A DNA stretch of 64,000 nucleotides from Rhizobium sp. EC-SD404 (GTDB lineage: Bacteria > Pseudomonadota > Alphaproteobacteria > Rhizobiales > Rhizobiaceae). Each line of letters opens with the position of its first letter. The stretch's first letter is position 1. Made by a program: the position numbers and the translations under genes. The stretch is taken from positions 3,788,564 to 3,852,563 of the forward strand of contig NZ_LR701459.1 in NCBI RefSeq assembly GCF_902498825.1. The letters are read 5' to 3'. Positions 53,194 through 62,722 of the stretch are shown piece by piece. The notes under the pieces were generated by a model. That model had not been told where the DNA came from. It was given only the letters and a program-made list of their open reading frames with translations, and searched no databases.

Positions 53194-54239
53194 ACAACCC
53201 CGATTTTCTTGGCCGCCGTTGCGGCAATAATCTCATCTCCGATGGCATCGAGCGGAAGCTGCACGGCGACAGCCCCTATCTCCTGCGCAACGCGAGGCAT
53301 TCCGTAGACAACAGCGCTGCGCTCGTCCTGGCCGAACGTTGCAGCTCCCGCCTGGCGCATGGCGAGCAGCCCCTGAGCGCCGTCGCGGCCCATGCCGGTC
53401 AGGATCGCGCCGACGGCGTTCTTGCCCGCCGTCGCTGCGACAGAGCGGAAGAGGACGTCGACCGACGGGCGGTGGCCATTCACGGTTCCGCTTTCCACCA
53501 GCCGGCACCGTGGCCCTGAGCCGTTGGCGACCTCCAGATGCCGCTCGCCGCCGGGCGCCAGATAGACGCGACCGAAGGACAGCGGCTCGCCATCAATGGC
53601 CTCGGCAACTTTCGGCGCGCATAGGCGATCCAGGCGCTCCGCGAAGCTGCGCGTGAAGGTTGCCGGCATGTGCTGCGTGATGACCGTCGGCGGACAATTG
53701 GCCGGAAACCGCGAAAGAACCTGGATCAGCGCCTCGACGCCGCCGGTCGATGCACCGATGGCGATGATCCGGTTGCGCGGGCGGTAGTCCGACGTCACCG
53801 GTGCGGGCGCGACCTTTTCCGTCGGACGCTGATAGGTCCGCTTCAATCGCGAAGCGGCAGCTTCCTTGACCAGCGTGGTCAGCCCGGCAAATGGCTTTCC
53901 TTCGCCCGGGACGGGTTTGCCGATGCAGTCGAAGGCACCGATCTCGAGCGCCGCCAGCGTCGCCTCGGCTCCACGCTGCGTCAGAGTCGACACCATGATC
54001 ACGGGCATCGGCCGCAGCTGCATGATCTTTTCGAGAAATTCGAGACCGCTCATGCTCGGCATTTCAATGTCGAGCGTTACGACGTCGGGGTCGAGCGCCT
54101 TGATGGCGCTTCTCGCCTCCATCGCGTTCGATGCCTGGCCGACGACCTCGATGTCCGGATCGGCGTTCAGCACGGCTGAAATCATCATCCGCATCGTGGC
54201 GGAATCATCGACGACAATGACCCTGATGGGGGCGTTCAT
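53190..54239 (-). CDS. cheB: Chemoreceptor methylesterase CheB
   Basis: 349 residues. Receiver domain with Asp57 ([13 protein letters not shown]), a linker (about 125-155), and the methylesterase domain with the Ser164-His190-Asp286 triad ([33 protein letters not shown]). It removes receptor methyl groups for adaptation and is activated by CheA. Overlaps with cheR and cheY2 are 4 bases each. Confidence 0.96.
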   Translation of the reverse strand: MNAPIRVIVVDDSATMRMMISAVLNADPDIEVVGQASNAMEARSAIKALDPDVVTLDIEMPSMSGLEFLEKIMQLRPMPVIMVSTLTQRGAEATLAALEIGAFDCIGKPVPGEGKPFAGLTTLVKEAAASRLKRTYQRPTEKVAPAPVTSDYRPRNRIIAIGASTGGVEALIQVLSRFPANCPPTVITQHMPATFTRSFAERLDRLCAPKVAEAIDGEPLSFGRVYLAPGGERHLEVANGSGPRCRLVESGTVNGHRPSVDVLFRSVAATAGKNAVGAILTGMGRDGAQGLLAMRQAGAATFGQDERSAVVYGMPRVAQEIGAVAVQLPLDAIGDEIIAATAAKKIGVV

Positions 54240-55156
54240 AGCGCTCCGCTCCTGCCTGCCGGTCTGCCGGACGTCTTTCGATAAGTGGTGATGGCGACGT
54301 TGTCGAAGCCGTCTTTCGCCGGGCCCGACACCCGCTCGGAATGACCGATATAGAGGTGTCCACCATCCTCCAGCGCTTGATGGTAGCGGCTCCAGACACG
54401 CGCCTGGGTCTGCTCGTCGAAATAGATCACGACGTTGCGGCAGAAGATCACCTGGAACGTGCCTTTGAAAGGCCAGTCGCGCAGGAGGTTGAGCTCGCGA
54501 AATGCGATCAGTTGCTTGACTTGCGGCGAGACTTCCCAGCGAGGGCCAACCTCGCCCTTCGCTTCATATATGAACCGCGAGCGCAAGGCAGATGGCACCG
54601 TTTCCACCGCATGGTCGTCGTAGCGACCGGTACGGGCCTTCGCGATGATCTTCGGATCGATATCGCTCGCGAGAATGCGGAAATCATAGGATGCGATCTC
54701 CGGCATCAGCGACAGGACCGTCAACCCGATCGAATATGGCTCCTGGCCATCCGAGCACCCGGCCGACCAGATCCGCACCCGGCCACCATCCTTCGCCTTC
54801 TTCAGGAGCGGCGGCAACACAGTGTCGCGCATGTGATCGAAATGGTGATTCTCTCGAAAGAAGCGCGTGAAGTTCGTCGTGAGGAACGACAGCATCTCGC
54901 GCCGCTCGTCCGCGCCTTCTGCCGAAGAAACGAGTTCGCAATAGTCGCGGAAACTCGCTAGGCGCAGCTGCCGAATACGCTTGGAAAGCCGCGAATAGAC
55001 GAGCGAGGCTTTTGTCTCATTGAGATGGATGCCTGCGTCAGCGTAGATCATCGCCGCGATCTCGGTGAGATCGCGACGGGTCAGCGGAAACTCTCCGCTG
55101 ACCAGCAGTTCTTCGCTGGGCAAGCCTCCGCCGTCGCGCGCCAGTGGGCGTGTCAT
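54236..55156 (-). CDS. cheR: Chemoreceptor methyltransferase CheR
   Basis: 306 residues. N-terminal helical domain ([20 protein letters not shown]), then the SAM-binding domain ([20 protein letters not shown], and [18 protein letters not shown]). It methylates receptor glutamates using S-adenosylmethionine. Its ends overlap cheW and cheB by 4 bases. Confidence 0.95.
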   Translation of the reverse strand: MTRPLARDGGGLPSEELLVSGEFPLTRRDLTEIAAMIYADAGIHLNETKASLVYSRLSKRIRQLRLASFRDYCELVSSAEGADERREMLSFLTTNFTRFFRENHHFDHMRDTVLPPLLKKAKDGGRVRIWSAGCSDGQEPYSIGLTVLSLMPEIASYDFRILASDIDPKIIAKARTGRYDDHAVETVPSALRSRFIYEAKGEVGPRWEVSPQVKQLIAFRELNLLRDWPFKGTFQVIFCRNVVIYFDEQTQARVWSRYHQALEDGGHLYIGHSERVSGPAKDGFDNVAITTYRKTSGRPAGRSGAL

Positions 55157-55620
55157 GCCGCTTCGCTTTCGCTCGCCTTGAAGAGCGCTTCAAGTTCGAT
55201 CAAGCAGATCATCCGACCCTCGATCGCCAAAACGCCGCGGGCGAACGACTTGTCGAGTTCGGACGAGACCTCCGGCGTGGGCTGGATGTTCGCGCTCGTG
55301 ACCGACAGGATGTCGGAAACAGCATCGACCAGAAGTCCCACGACCTTCTTATGGACCTGAGCAACGATGATGACGTGGCGCGCGGTCGGGTCCGCTGCCT
55401 TCATGCCGAGACGGCTAGACAGATCGATGATCGGCAGCACCGCCCCGCGCAGGTTGATCACGCCGAGCACGAAGCCTGGCGAATGCGGCAATGCGGTTGC
55501 CGGGGTCCATCCCCTGATTTCACGCACCGACATGATGTCGACGCAGAATTCCTGATCGCCGATACGGAAAGCGATGAGTTCGCGAACGCCGTCAGCCTGG
55601 TTCCTGGCAAGCTCTTTCAT
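55153..55620 (-). CDS. cheW: Chemotaxis coupling protein CheW
   Basis: 155 residues, one CheW domain (about 12-145: LIAFRIGDQEFCVDIMSVRE, LPHSPGFVLGVINLRGAVLP, FARGVLAIEGRMICLIELEA). It bridges chemoreceptors and CheA. It starts 4 bases after the cheA stop. Normal length. Confidence 0.95.
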   Translation of the reverse strand: MKELARNQADGVRELIAFRIGDQEFCVDIMSVREIRGWTPATALPHSPGFVLGVINLRGAVLPIIDLSSRLGMKAADPTARHVIIVAQVHKKVVGLLVDAVSDILSVTSANIQPTPEVSSELDKSFARGVLAIEGRMICLIELEALFKASESEAA

Positions 55621-55624
55621 GGTC

Positions 55625-57949
55625 CTATCCTACTGCTGCGAGGGAAAGTTCGGGCCGCGCCTGGTCGCCGCGAGAACCGGCGACGACAGCATCGACGTCG
55701 AGAATAAGGGCGACACGCCCGTCACCAAGAATGGTGGCAGCTGCAATACCGGGCACGTGATCGTAATTGGCTTCCAGGCTCTTGATGACGACCTGGCGCT
55801 GGCCCTGGATCGCGTCCACCATGAGCGCACGCTGGCCGCCACCTTCCGTTTCCACGAGAAGCGCCACGCCATGAACCGGATCGGCCTGTTCGCTGCGAAA
55901 AGACAACACCCGCCCCACATCCACCAGCGGACAAAATGTGTCGCGGATGGAGATGAGGCGCTGTTCCGCGCCGAAGCGATGGATTTTCGAGGCTTCCGGC
56001 TGCAGCGTTTCGACAATCGCCGTCAGCGGTACGACCAGCGTCTGGTTGGCGACCGAAACGACCATCCCATCGAGCACCGCAAGCGTCAGCGGCAGGCTCA
56101 TGGTGAAGACCGAGCCCTCGCCTGGCTTCGAAACGATGGAGATGCGGCCGCCCAATTGCTGGATGGACCGCTTGACGACATCCATGCCGACGCCGCGACC
56201 CGAAATGTCGGATATCTTGTCGGCCGTGGAGAACCCTGCATGGAAGATCAGATTGTCGATTTCCTCGTCCGTCAGGTTGGCATCCGCGCTGATCAGACCG
56301 TTCTCGATCGCCTTCCTGCGGACACGCTCGCGGTTGATCCCAGCCCCGTCGTCGGCGATCTCGATCACGATGCGACCTGACCGGTGCTTGGCGGCAAGCC
56401 TCAGAGTTCCTTCTTCCGGCTTACCGGCAGCCAGCCGCTTCTCGGGCGTTTCCAACCCGTGATCGACCGCATTGCGGATCATGTGGGTCAGCGGCTCGGC
56501 GAGCTTGTCGATGACGGTCTTGTCGACCTCGGTGTTCTCGCCTTCGGTGATCAGACGCACGTTCTTGCCCGTCATGTCGGCGATTTCACGCACGATACGG
56601 GACATACGCTGGAAGACGGGCTTTACGGGCTGGGCGCGGATCGCCATCACGCTGTCCTGGATTTCCCGGGTCAGCTGCTGCAGTTCCTCAAGCCCCATAT
56701 TGATGGCCGATGTGCCGGACGCGCTCTCATTGACGCTTTGCGCCAGCATGGCCTGATTGATGACCAGTTCACCGACGAGGTTGATCAGGCGGTCGACGCG
56801 ATCGAGATCGACCCGGATGGTCGGAGCGACCGTTTCCGCGGCACGGCGATCCCCACCTTGACGGCGATCCCCTGCATCGGCATCGGCGCCCCTTTTGGCA
56901 GCGGCTTCGGCGATCGAAATCACCGGCGCGGCTGGAGTGGTCGCCGCAGGCTTGGCAGCCATGGGCGCCGGCTGCGGCGCGATCGTATCCTCAACGGTCA
57001 GATTGTCGAATGCCGAGAGATCGAACGGCACCGGAACCATGACGCCATCATTGGCCGCAACAACCGGCTTCGATGCGACAAGAGTCGGAGCAGGCGTCTC
57101 GACCGGAGCCATCAGCACGATCCCAGCGGTCGGTTGAACGGCGGCGGCATCACCCGCCGGAACGATGGTCAGGTCGCAGTCCCATTCGGCGAATTCGAAG
57201 ACCCGCTGGATCGGCGCCTCGTCGGCGAGACCCGCGATCTCGATCGTCCAGGCAAGATAAGCACCCTCTGGGTCCATCTGATCGAGGTCTGGCAGATCGC
57301 TGCTATCGCACGCGATCTGCGCCGTGCCGAGTTTTGCAACGTCGCGCAGTAGCAGATAGGCGTCGTTGCCCTTGCCGTAGAGTTCGGCGCGCGGCCGGAA
57401 GGTCACGACGAAACCCGAGGCTGCAACATCGTCGTCTTCGTCGGCGAAATCGTCGAAGGAGAAAGGCACAGGCGCGAAATCGCTGCCCTGCGGCTCGTCC
57501 AGCATCACCGGCACCGGCTTGAATTCCGGCTCGGCGTCGGCCAGCTTCTCACCGGAAGACACGCCTTCGCCACGTGCCAACGCTTCCAGATCGGCGACGA
57601 GCGATGCGCTCCGATCCTGGTCGATCTGGTCGCCATGACGGGCGGCGTTGGTCAGGTCAGCCAGAACGTCCGCCGACTTCAGCATGACCTTCAGGACGTC
57701 GTGCGTCGGCTCGAGTTGCCCCGACCGAACCTTGTCCAGCGTGGTTTCGAAGACATGGGCGAAGGCCACGAGATCGTCGAGCGCAAACGCGCCGGCGCCG
57801 CCCTTGATCGAATGCACGGCCCGGAAGACGGCATTGACGGTTTCCGGATCTGTGTCGCCATCGTTCAGTGCAAGGAGACCCGTCTCCAGCTCGGCGAGTT
57901 GCTCCTCGCATTCCTGGAAGAATATCTCTCTGATTTCATTCATATCCAT
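55625..57949 (-). CDS. cheA: Chemotaxis histidine kinase CheA
   Basis: 774 residues. P1/Hpt at the N terminus with phospho-His46 (FRAVHSIKGGAGAF). A P2-like domain at about 178-262 and long Ala/Pro-rich linkers surround it. Dimerisation helices run from about 376 to 450 (VDRLINLVGELVINQAML). The ATPase domain (N box HMIRNAVDHGLE at 489-500, G1 DDGAGIN, G2 SGRGVGMDVV) is complete. The CheW-like P5 spans about 625-760. It phosphorylates CheY1, CheY2 and CheB. It follows cheY1 by 13 bp. Confidence 0.96.
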   Translation of the reverse strand: MDMNEIREIFFQECEEQLAELETGLLALNDGDTDPETVNAVFRAVHSIKGGAGAFALDDLVAFAHVFETTLDKVRSGQLEPTHDVLKVMLKSADVLADLTNAARHGDQIDQDRSASLVADLEALARGEGVSSGEKLADAEPEFKPVPVMLDEPQGSDFAPVPFSFDDFADEDDDVAASGFVVTFRPRAELYGKGNDAYLLLRDVAKLGTAQIACDSSDLPDLDQMDPEGAYLAWTIEIAGLADEAPIQRVFEFAEWDCDLTIVPAGDAAAVQPTAGIVLMAPVETPAPTLVASKPVVAANDGVMVPVPFDLSAFDNLTVEDTIAPQPAPMAAKPAATTPAAPVISIAEAAAKRGADADAGDRRQGGDRRAAETVAPTIRVDLDRVDRLINLVGELVINQAMLAQSVNESASGTSAINMGLEELQQLTREIQDSVMAIRAQPVKPVFQRMSRIVREIADMTGKNVRLITEGENTEVDKTVIDKLAEPLTHMIRNAVDHGLETPEKRLAAGKPEEGTLRLAAKHRSGRIVIEIADDGAGINRERVRRKAIENGLISADANLTDEEIDNLIFHAGFSTADKISDISGRGVGMDVVKRSIQQLGGRISIVSKPGEGSVFTMSLPLTLAVLDGMVVSVANQTLVVPLTAIVETLQPEASKIHRFGAEQRLISIRDTFCPLVDVGRVLSFRSEQADPVHGVALLVETEGGGQRALMVDAIQGQRQVVIKSLEANYDHVPGIAAATILGDGRVALILDVDAVVAGSRGDQARPELSLAAVG

Positions 57950-57962
57950 GATGTCGATCCCG

Positions 57963-58328
57963 TCAGGCCGTCACGCGCTCGATGGCGTCGATGAGTTTCG
58001 CAGGGTCGAAGGGCTTCACGATCCAGCCGGTGGCGCCGGCCTGTCGTGCGCGGTTCTTCTTTTCCTGGTCGCTTTCCGTGGTGAGCACGAGGATCGGAAT
58101 GGCACGGGTACGCTCGTCCCTCCGAACGCCCTCGATGAAACCGAAGCCGTCGAGCCGCGGCATGTTGATGTCGGTCACGATCACGTCGGGGTTGGAGCGG
58201 GCGAGAACTTCGAGGCCTTCGACACCGTCTTCCGCCTGAATCGTCTCGTATCCGGCACCCGACAACGTCATCAGGAGCATGTTTCGGATCGTGCGCGAAT
58301 CGTCGACCGTCAGCACCGTCTTTTTCAT
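57963..58328 (-). CDS. cheY1: Chemotaxis response regulator CheY1 (phosphate sink type)
   Basis: 121-residue receiver domain: VDDSR (8-12), phospho-acceptor Asp53 in VIVTDINMPRLDG, Thr at LVLTTESD, Lys105 in IVKPFDP. The second regulator of the operon, located before cheA, corresponds to the sink CheY1 of Sinorhizobium. It overlaps the cheS stop by 4 bases. Confidence 0.92.
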   Translation of the reverse strand: MKKTVLTVDDSRTIRNMLLMTLSGAGYETIQAEDGVEGLEVLARSNPDVIVTDINMPRLDGFGFIEGVRRDERTRAIPILVLTTESDQEKKNRARQAGATGWIVKPFDPAKLIDAIERVTA

Positions 58329-58615
58329 CGTGTCGTCTCCGTTGCGGGCGTCAGATCACCGGCAAAACCCATCTGCCGGACTGCGTTGAGGAAACCGTCG
58401 GAAGGACGATCGATCGAAAAGCTTGCGCCGTCGCGCTGCCAGGCATTTCGTGCCGCCAGAAGAACCTGCAGGCATTGTCCGCCGATCCGCTCGACGCGCG
58501 AAGCATCGAGAGCCAAGGGTGTGCCGCGGCGCGCAAGAAGGCGATCGCGGAGCGGCGATGCCGCGTTGAGGTCCAGGACCGTCGGCAGTTCAACGACCTT
58601 TGCATCGTCCATCAT
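58325..58615 (-). CDS. cheS: CheS-like STAS-domain chemotaxis protein
   Basis: 96 residues from ATG 58615, with GGAG eight bases upstream; ATG 58621 is close by. One STAS domain fills it (VVELPTVLDLNAASPLRDRL, LALDASRVERIGGQCLQVLL). In Sinorhizobium CheS, the second gene of the che operon and of the same size, binds CheA and speeds up CheY1 dephosphorylation. Same gene order here (icpA, cheS, cheY1). The longer upstream reading frame is a shadow of icpA. Confidence 0.82.
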   Translation of the reverse strand: MMDDAKVVELPTVLDLNAASPLRDRLLARRGTPLALDASRVERIGGQCLQVLLAARNAWQRDGASFSIDRPSDGFLNAVRQMGFAGDLTPATETTR

Positions 58616-58691
58616 CGTCATCGCTCCATTCATACGTGCTGTCCTTTGCAGAGTGCGGCCGTCCCGCCGCCTTCCTGCGTTGCCGTCTTCG

Positions 58692-60257
58692 TCATGCACC
58701 AAGGCTCCGCAGGTAACCCCAGGCGTCGTTGTCTCGAGATGGTCGCTTGATGGCGACAGGCTCGGTCGATCGTGCCGGTTCGCGTCGCTCATAGGATTTC
58801 GGTACGGCAGGCGAGCCGACGCGATCGTCGCCGTGAGAAGCACCATGAAGCGGGACCGACATGATGTGAGCGATCGATGCCTTCGCCGACTGGCCGGCGC
58901 GATCGATAGCGTCGAACGTCTCCGCCATGCGGCCAAAACCCTGTCCGAGAAGACCGCAATCGGCCTTGATTGCCTTCAATTCCTCGCCCGCAGTCTTGGC
59001 ATCCGCGTCGACCGCGGACATGCGCTGCAGGACGTCCTTCAGGATGTCCCGCGTCTCTCTGACACGGGCAGACCCCAGGCCCACATGTTGTTTGGTCTGC
59101 CCAACGATGCTCTTGATATCCTTGGCCGCGTCCGCTGAGCGCTCGGCAAGCGCCCGCACTTCTGAAGCGACCACGGCAAAACCTCGGCCGGCGTCGCCCG
59201 CGCGCGCGGCCTCGATGCCGGCGTTCAAGGCAAGAAGGTTTGTCTGGAATGCAATCTCGTCGACCGAGCCGATCAGCCGGTTGATCTCTTCCGCCGATCG
59301 CTCGATGTCGCCCATCGCAGCCATGGTGTGGGCAGCGGCGCTGTCGCCTTCGCTAGCCTTGGCGCGCGTGTCTCCGAGCGACGTTCCGACAGCCGCAAGC
59401 CGCATTGCAGCCGAGCCGACGGCCGCAGACAGGTGCGCACCGTTCTCGCGCGCCGTCTCGACCACCGCACCTGCCTCGCCGGCCAAGGCGATCACCTGTT
59501 CCTGCGCAGTCTCGGCAAGTACGCCGTGGGTCTCGAGCGCAACGGAAGCGCCGGCGAGCGCACCGCGGTGCTGATCGAGTTCTGAAAGCACGTGGTTGAT
59601 GGCGCCGGCGACCGTACCAAGGCTGTCGGGAAGTCGGGCAGGATCGAGCCGACGGCCGGTGTCGCCACGCGCGGCATTCTGCAGGGGTGGCAGAAGCACC
59701 GTTTCGATGCGCTGGCGGTTATCGAGCCGCCGGGCTTCAGTTTCGCGTCTGAAATCGGCTTCCCGGCGCGCCGCCCGCTCGGTCACCAAAGTCTCGATGT
59801 CGGCAAGCACGATCTTGACCAGCGCCGAGACCGCCGTCAGGTCGACGCTTTCCGTCTTGTTGAGGGATGGCCAGCGCCGCTGACGCGGCTGTTCGCCCAT
59901 GGCGGCGATGGCCGTTTCGATTGCCTGGCCATAGGCCGCGAACAAGAGCCCGATCGGCGCGCCCGGCTCCGTCAGGACGGGTGCGATCTCCGCTTCTGCG
60001 AGATTACCTTCTTCAAGAACGACTATCGCATCCAGGCGATCGATAAGCGACCGCTTCAAGCGCCCTTGCAAGGCCCCGTCGATCGCGCCGCCTCGCTGTG
60101 CGGTATCCAGCAGAGAGCCGATGCTAGCCTCTGCCGAAGTCCCGAGGCTGGGCGACACGAGCCGCACGCCTTCGCGCTCGCCCTGACCGATCGTCGATAC
60201 GACGAATGCGGTCCGGTCGCTGCGAAAACCATGCTCGTTGAGCCGATCCTGCCTCAA
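58692..60257 (-). CDS. icpA: Cytoplasmic chemoreceptor IcpA-like
   Basis: 521 residues without any membrane segment. N-terminal helical sensory part (about 1-190), then a coiled methyl-accepting signalling domain (about 260-470) with the hairpin tip [20 protein letters not shown] and [21 protein letters not shown] Ser/Arg/Pro-rich tail ends in [10 protein letters not shown]. It starts with TTG 60257, which has AGGA five bases upstream; no in-frame ATG is near. The first gene of the che operon, as in Sinorhizobium. The ligand is unknown; the sensory part resembles that of the HemAT-related group only vaguely. Confidence 0.85.
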   Translation of the reverse strand: MRQDRLNEHGFRSDRTAFVVSTIGQGEREGVRLVSPSLGTSAEASIGSLLDTAQRGGAIDGALQGRLKRSLIDRLDAIVVLEEGNLAEAEIAPVLTEPGAPIGLLFAAYGQAIETAIAAMGEQPRQRRWPSLNKTESVDLTAVSALVKIVLADIETLVTERAARREADFRRETEARRLDNRQRIETVLLPPLQNAARGDTGRRLDPARLPDSLGTVAGAINHVLSELDQHRGALAGASVALETHGVLAETAQEQVIALAGEAGAVVETARENGAHLSAAVGSAAMRLAAVGTSLGDTRAKASEGDSAAAHTMAAMGDIERSAEEINRLIGSVDEIAFQTNLLALNAGIEAARAGDAGRGFAVVASEVRALAERSADAAKDIKSIVGQTKQHVGLGSARVRETRDILKDVLQRMSAVDADAKTAGEELKAIKADCGLLGQGFGRMAETFDAIDRAGQSAKASIAHIMSVPLHGASHGDDRVGSPAVPKSYERREPARSTEPVAIKRPSRDNDAWGYLRSLGA

Positions 60258-60659
60258 GGTGATCCTAACCGGTCATGCAGGCACGGACGCGCCCGGTCGC
60301 GACCGGAAACGCCACATCACTCACATGCCTAAATCTGTCGGGAAAATACCGGTCTCTGTCCGGTACGACGAACCGGCATCATGCCTGAGGGGAATGGCTG
60401 TGCGCCCCCACACCCACTGCGTCGTGATGGGGAGACTATGATCGAAGTCCTTGCACTAAGGTTAACCATCGAGAGCAACTTCCTGAGTAGTCGACCACCG
60501 ACGCAGACTTCCCTCAGTTTGACGAGTTGCGGCGCAAGATAAGCGATGCCAGTATTGCGTTGCAGCAACGATTGTTGCGGATACGACCTTTTGCCCCTTC
60601 GACACGATCAGGGCTGCGCATTACCATCGATGCCAAAGTATTAACCTTGTGCGCCAACG
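60258..60659. other. Divergent intergenic region between icpA and the AraC-type gene
   Basis: 402 bp without a gene. It must hold the che operon promoter. It contains two TTAACC boxes (60462-60467, inside TTAACCAT, and 60641-60646) but no full TTAA-N7-TTAA match and no proper class II element. A poor look-alike of that element on the minus strand (near 60440-60462) has the wrong spacing. Confidence 0.55.
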
Positions 60660-61700
60660 ATGTCGAAATCGCCTCAACTGGCAGACCGATTCGAAGTGGC
60701 CGCGTCTCTCGGCGCGTCGCTGCTGGCGATGGGCCGCGAGCATGGCATCGACGTCGACGGCATTGCACGGTCGATGGGCCTCGACACGGCACATTTCAAT
60801 GATTTCTCGACGTGCATCAGCCTGGACCGGCTGTGCCGTCTGTTCGAATCGCTCGCCATTATTTCTGGCGACCCCGCTTTCGGCCTGAAAGCGGCCGACC
60901 ACCTGCAACCCGGCATCACCGGCATTTACGGCTATGGAATGTTGAGCGCACCGACGCTTGCCGAGTCGCTTTCCTTCGCCGTGCGGCATCATCGCTTGTT
61001 GATGGAGACGCAGCATTGTCAGATCGCCGTGAAGGGGGAGATCGCGCGGCTGGAGTGGTCGCTGCCGGCACTTATCGTGCGCCACGACCAGTTCACCGAC
61101 TATATCGCTGCTCTCTTTGCCGCACGGTATCGCGGTCTTCTCGGACTGAACCTGCGCGCGGCACGCTTTCTTCTTCAACGGCCCCCGCCAACCGCTCTCG
61201 GCATGTATCGCCGCAAGCTAGCGGCCAATCTGCGGTTCGGCGAGCCGATGAACGCCATCGAGTTTCCAGCCGGCCTGATGGCGACGCCGAACCCGAAAGC
61301 AGATGCGCGTCTTCATCGCCTCATGGAAGAGCAATGTGCCAAGCAGGCAGAACTGAGAGTAGAGAACGACGACCTGCAAACGCGTATCCGGCTCTATCTG
61401 CTGCAGAATCTATCCGCCGGTGAACCTACGCTCGAACACGTCGCCCGCCATATGGGCATGAGCGAACGGACGCTTCAGCGCCGTTTGGCCGAGGCGGGAA
61501 CATCCCACAACGACCTCATCGACCAGACCAGGCGCGAATGGGCACGCCGCCTGCTGCGCGACAGCGAACGCAGCATATCCGACATCGGCTACGAGCTCGG
61601 CTTTTCCCAGCCAAGCGCGTTTACCCGCTCAGCCCAACGGTGGTTCGGGCGCTCTCCCAGCGAACTCCGACGGGAACTGCGAAGCCTCTCTCATCACTGA
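60660..61700 (+). CDS. AraC-family transcriptional regulator
   Basis: 346 residues. An N-terminal Arabinose_bd-type domain (about 20-200, with FGLKAADHLQPGITGIYGYG) and a C-terminal AraC HTH pair (about 245-340: TLEHVARHMGMSERTLQRRL, and SISDIGYELGFSQPSAFTRS, then FGRSPSELRR). This group often regulates catabolic genes or secondary functions in response to small molecules. It is divergent from icpA. It may act locally on che or on its small downstream HTH neighbour, but the sequence does not tell which. Confidence 0.85.
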   Translation: MSKSPQLADRFEVAASLGASLLAMGREHGIDVDGIARSMGLDTAHFNDFSTCISLDRLCRLFESLAIISGDPAFGLKAADHLQPGITGIYGYGMLSAPTLAESLSFAVRHHRLLMETQHCQIAVKGEIARLEWSLPALIVRHDQFTDYIAALFAARYRGLLGLNLRAARFLLQRPPPTALGMYRRKLAANLRFGEPMNAIEFPAGLMATPNPKADARLHRLMEEQCAKQAELRVENDDLQTRIRLYLLQNLSAGEPTLEHVARHMGMSERTLQRRLAEAGTSHNDLIDQTRREWARRLLRDSERSISDIGYELGFSQPSAFTRSAQRWFGRSPSELRRELRSLSHH

Positions 61701-61871
61701 TTTTGTGCATTGCAGCATTTTGAATGGCGTCACGGGTCAAAATCTCGCAAAGCAAATTCGTATATTAGATTTTTATCGCCGCCGGTCGTCATGATCCGCC
61801 GCGAAGCGCTTTGCCGCCCGCATGGATGTCGGCAGCCCTCAGACTCTCCCCGCAGAGTTCGAAAGACGACC

Positions 61872-62093
61872 ATGAACAAGATGAACGAGTTGGGCGCCAG
61901 CGCGCTCAACCAGCACGAGCTGGATTGCCTGCGCCTGCTCGCACACGGCCGCGACACGGGCTTGATCGCCGCACACATGGGCTGTTCGGTCGATGAGATC
62001 GAACAGACGCTGGATGGGGTCACTGCCCAATTGGCCGCTTCCAGCCGTCTGCATGCCGTCGTCATGGCCATGCGGCTCGGCCTGATCCGATAA
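61872..62093 (+). CDS. Stand-alone LuxR-type HTH miniprotein
   Basis: 73 residues from ATG 61872; a longer frame from 61710 reads poorly and overlaps the gap. The whole protein corresponds to a LuxR helix-turn-helix (LNQHELDCLRLLAHGRDTGL, VDEIEQTLDGVTAQLAASSR, ending AMRLGLIR). Its last part resembles the C-terminal ends of VisR (AKAIRLGYLA) and VisN. The recognition helix lacks the usual TVxxH pattern, so DNA binding may be weak or it may act as a dimerisation antagonist. It lies 171 bp after the AraC-type gene and is convergent with the Lrp-type gene (26-bp gap). Confidence 0.65.
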   Translation: MNKMNELGASALNQHELDCLRLLAHGRDTGLIAAHMGCSVDEIEQTLDGVTAQLAASSRLHAVVMAMRLGLIR

Positions 62094-62119
62094 GCCATTC
62101 CGTGGATGCGATCGGTTCG

Positions 62120-62602
62120 TCATGAACCGGTCGCAGACACCGTTACGCCCGCCTCGTCTTTCAGCGTCTTCAACACGATTTCCGAGCGCACCTGCGTCAC
62201 CTGTGGCTGGGGCAGGAGCTTCTCGTGAACGAAGCGGGCAAACGCTGCGAGGTCGGGAACACGGATGTCCAGCACATAATCCGCATCGCCGGAAACGGAG
62301 TGGGCTGCTCTCACTTCCTCCTGACGCGCCAGAAAGGCGGCAAAGGCCGCCTCCTGCTCCTGGCCGTGGGACCGTAGGTTGACGCGGGTAATGGCGCGCA
62401 TGCCGAAGCCGAGCGCATCGGCGTCGAGAAGGGCACCGTAACCCTTGATAAGACCGCCGGCTTCGAGCGCAGCCCGCCGTCGCGAGCATTGCGATGGCGA
62501 CAGGTGAACCTGCGCTGCGAGGTCCGCATTGGTCAGCGTCGCATCCCTTTGCAACGCATTGAGAATTGCAGCATCCACCCGATCGATACGAACCTGTTGC
62601 AT
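62120..62602 (-). CDS. Lrp/AsnC-family transcriptional regulator
   Basis: 160 residues from ATG 62602 (TTG 62605 adjacent). N-terminal winged HTH (VDAAILNALQRDATLTNADL, and VHLSPSQCSRRRAALEAGG). C-terminal RAM/AsnC ligand domain (about 70-150, with HSVSGDADYVLDIRVPDLAA). It is divergent from hppD across about 120 bp. Lrp-type genes paired with hppD are usually activators or repressors of aromatic amino-acid breakdown, so hppD is the likely target. Confidence 0.9.
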   Translation of the reverse strand: MQQVRIDRVDAAILNALQRDATLTNADLAAQVHLSPSQCSRRRAALEAGGLIKGYGALLDADALGFGMRAITRVNLRSHGQEQEAAFAAFLARQEEVRAAHSVSGDADYVLDIRVPDLAAFARFVHEKLLPQPQVTQVRSEIVLKTLKDEAGVTVSATGS

Positions 62603-62722
62603 CAATTGCCGTCTTTTACCGATTTCGATGCATCATCCTCTAGTCCGGCACATCAGATTGCAAGCCGATTGCACGTCTCCAGCGGTAGAATGAGCACAGC
62701 TCAACGACGAGGAGGACCACGC

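Noticed and set aside
60440..60462. Possible class II promoter element before icpA (GTGCAAG ... TAG on the minus strand)
   Set aside because: The core differs at several bases and the spacer is eleven rather than ten. It is also about 190 bp from the start.
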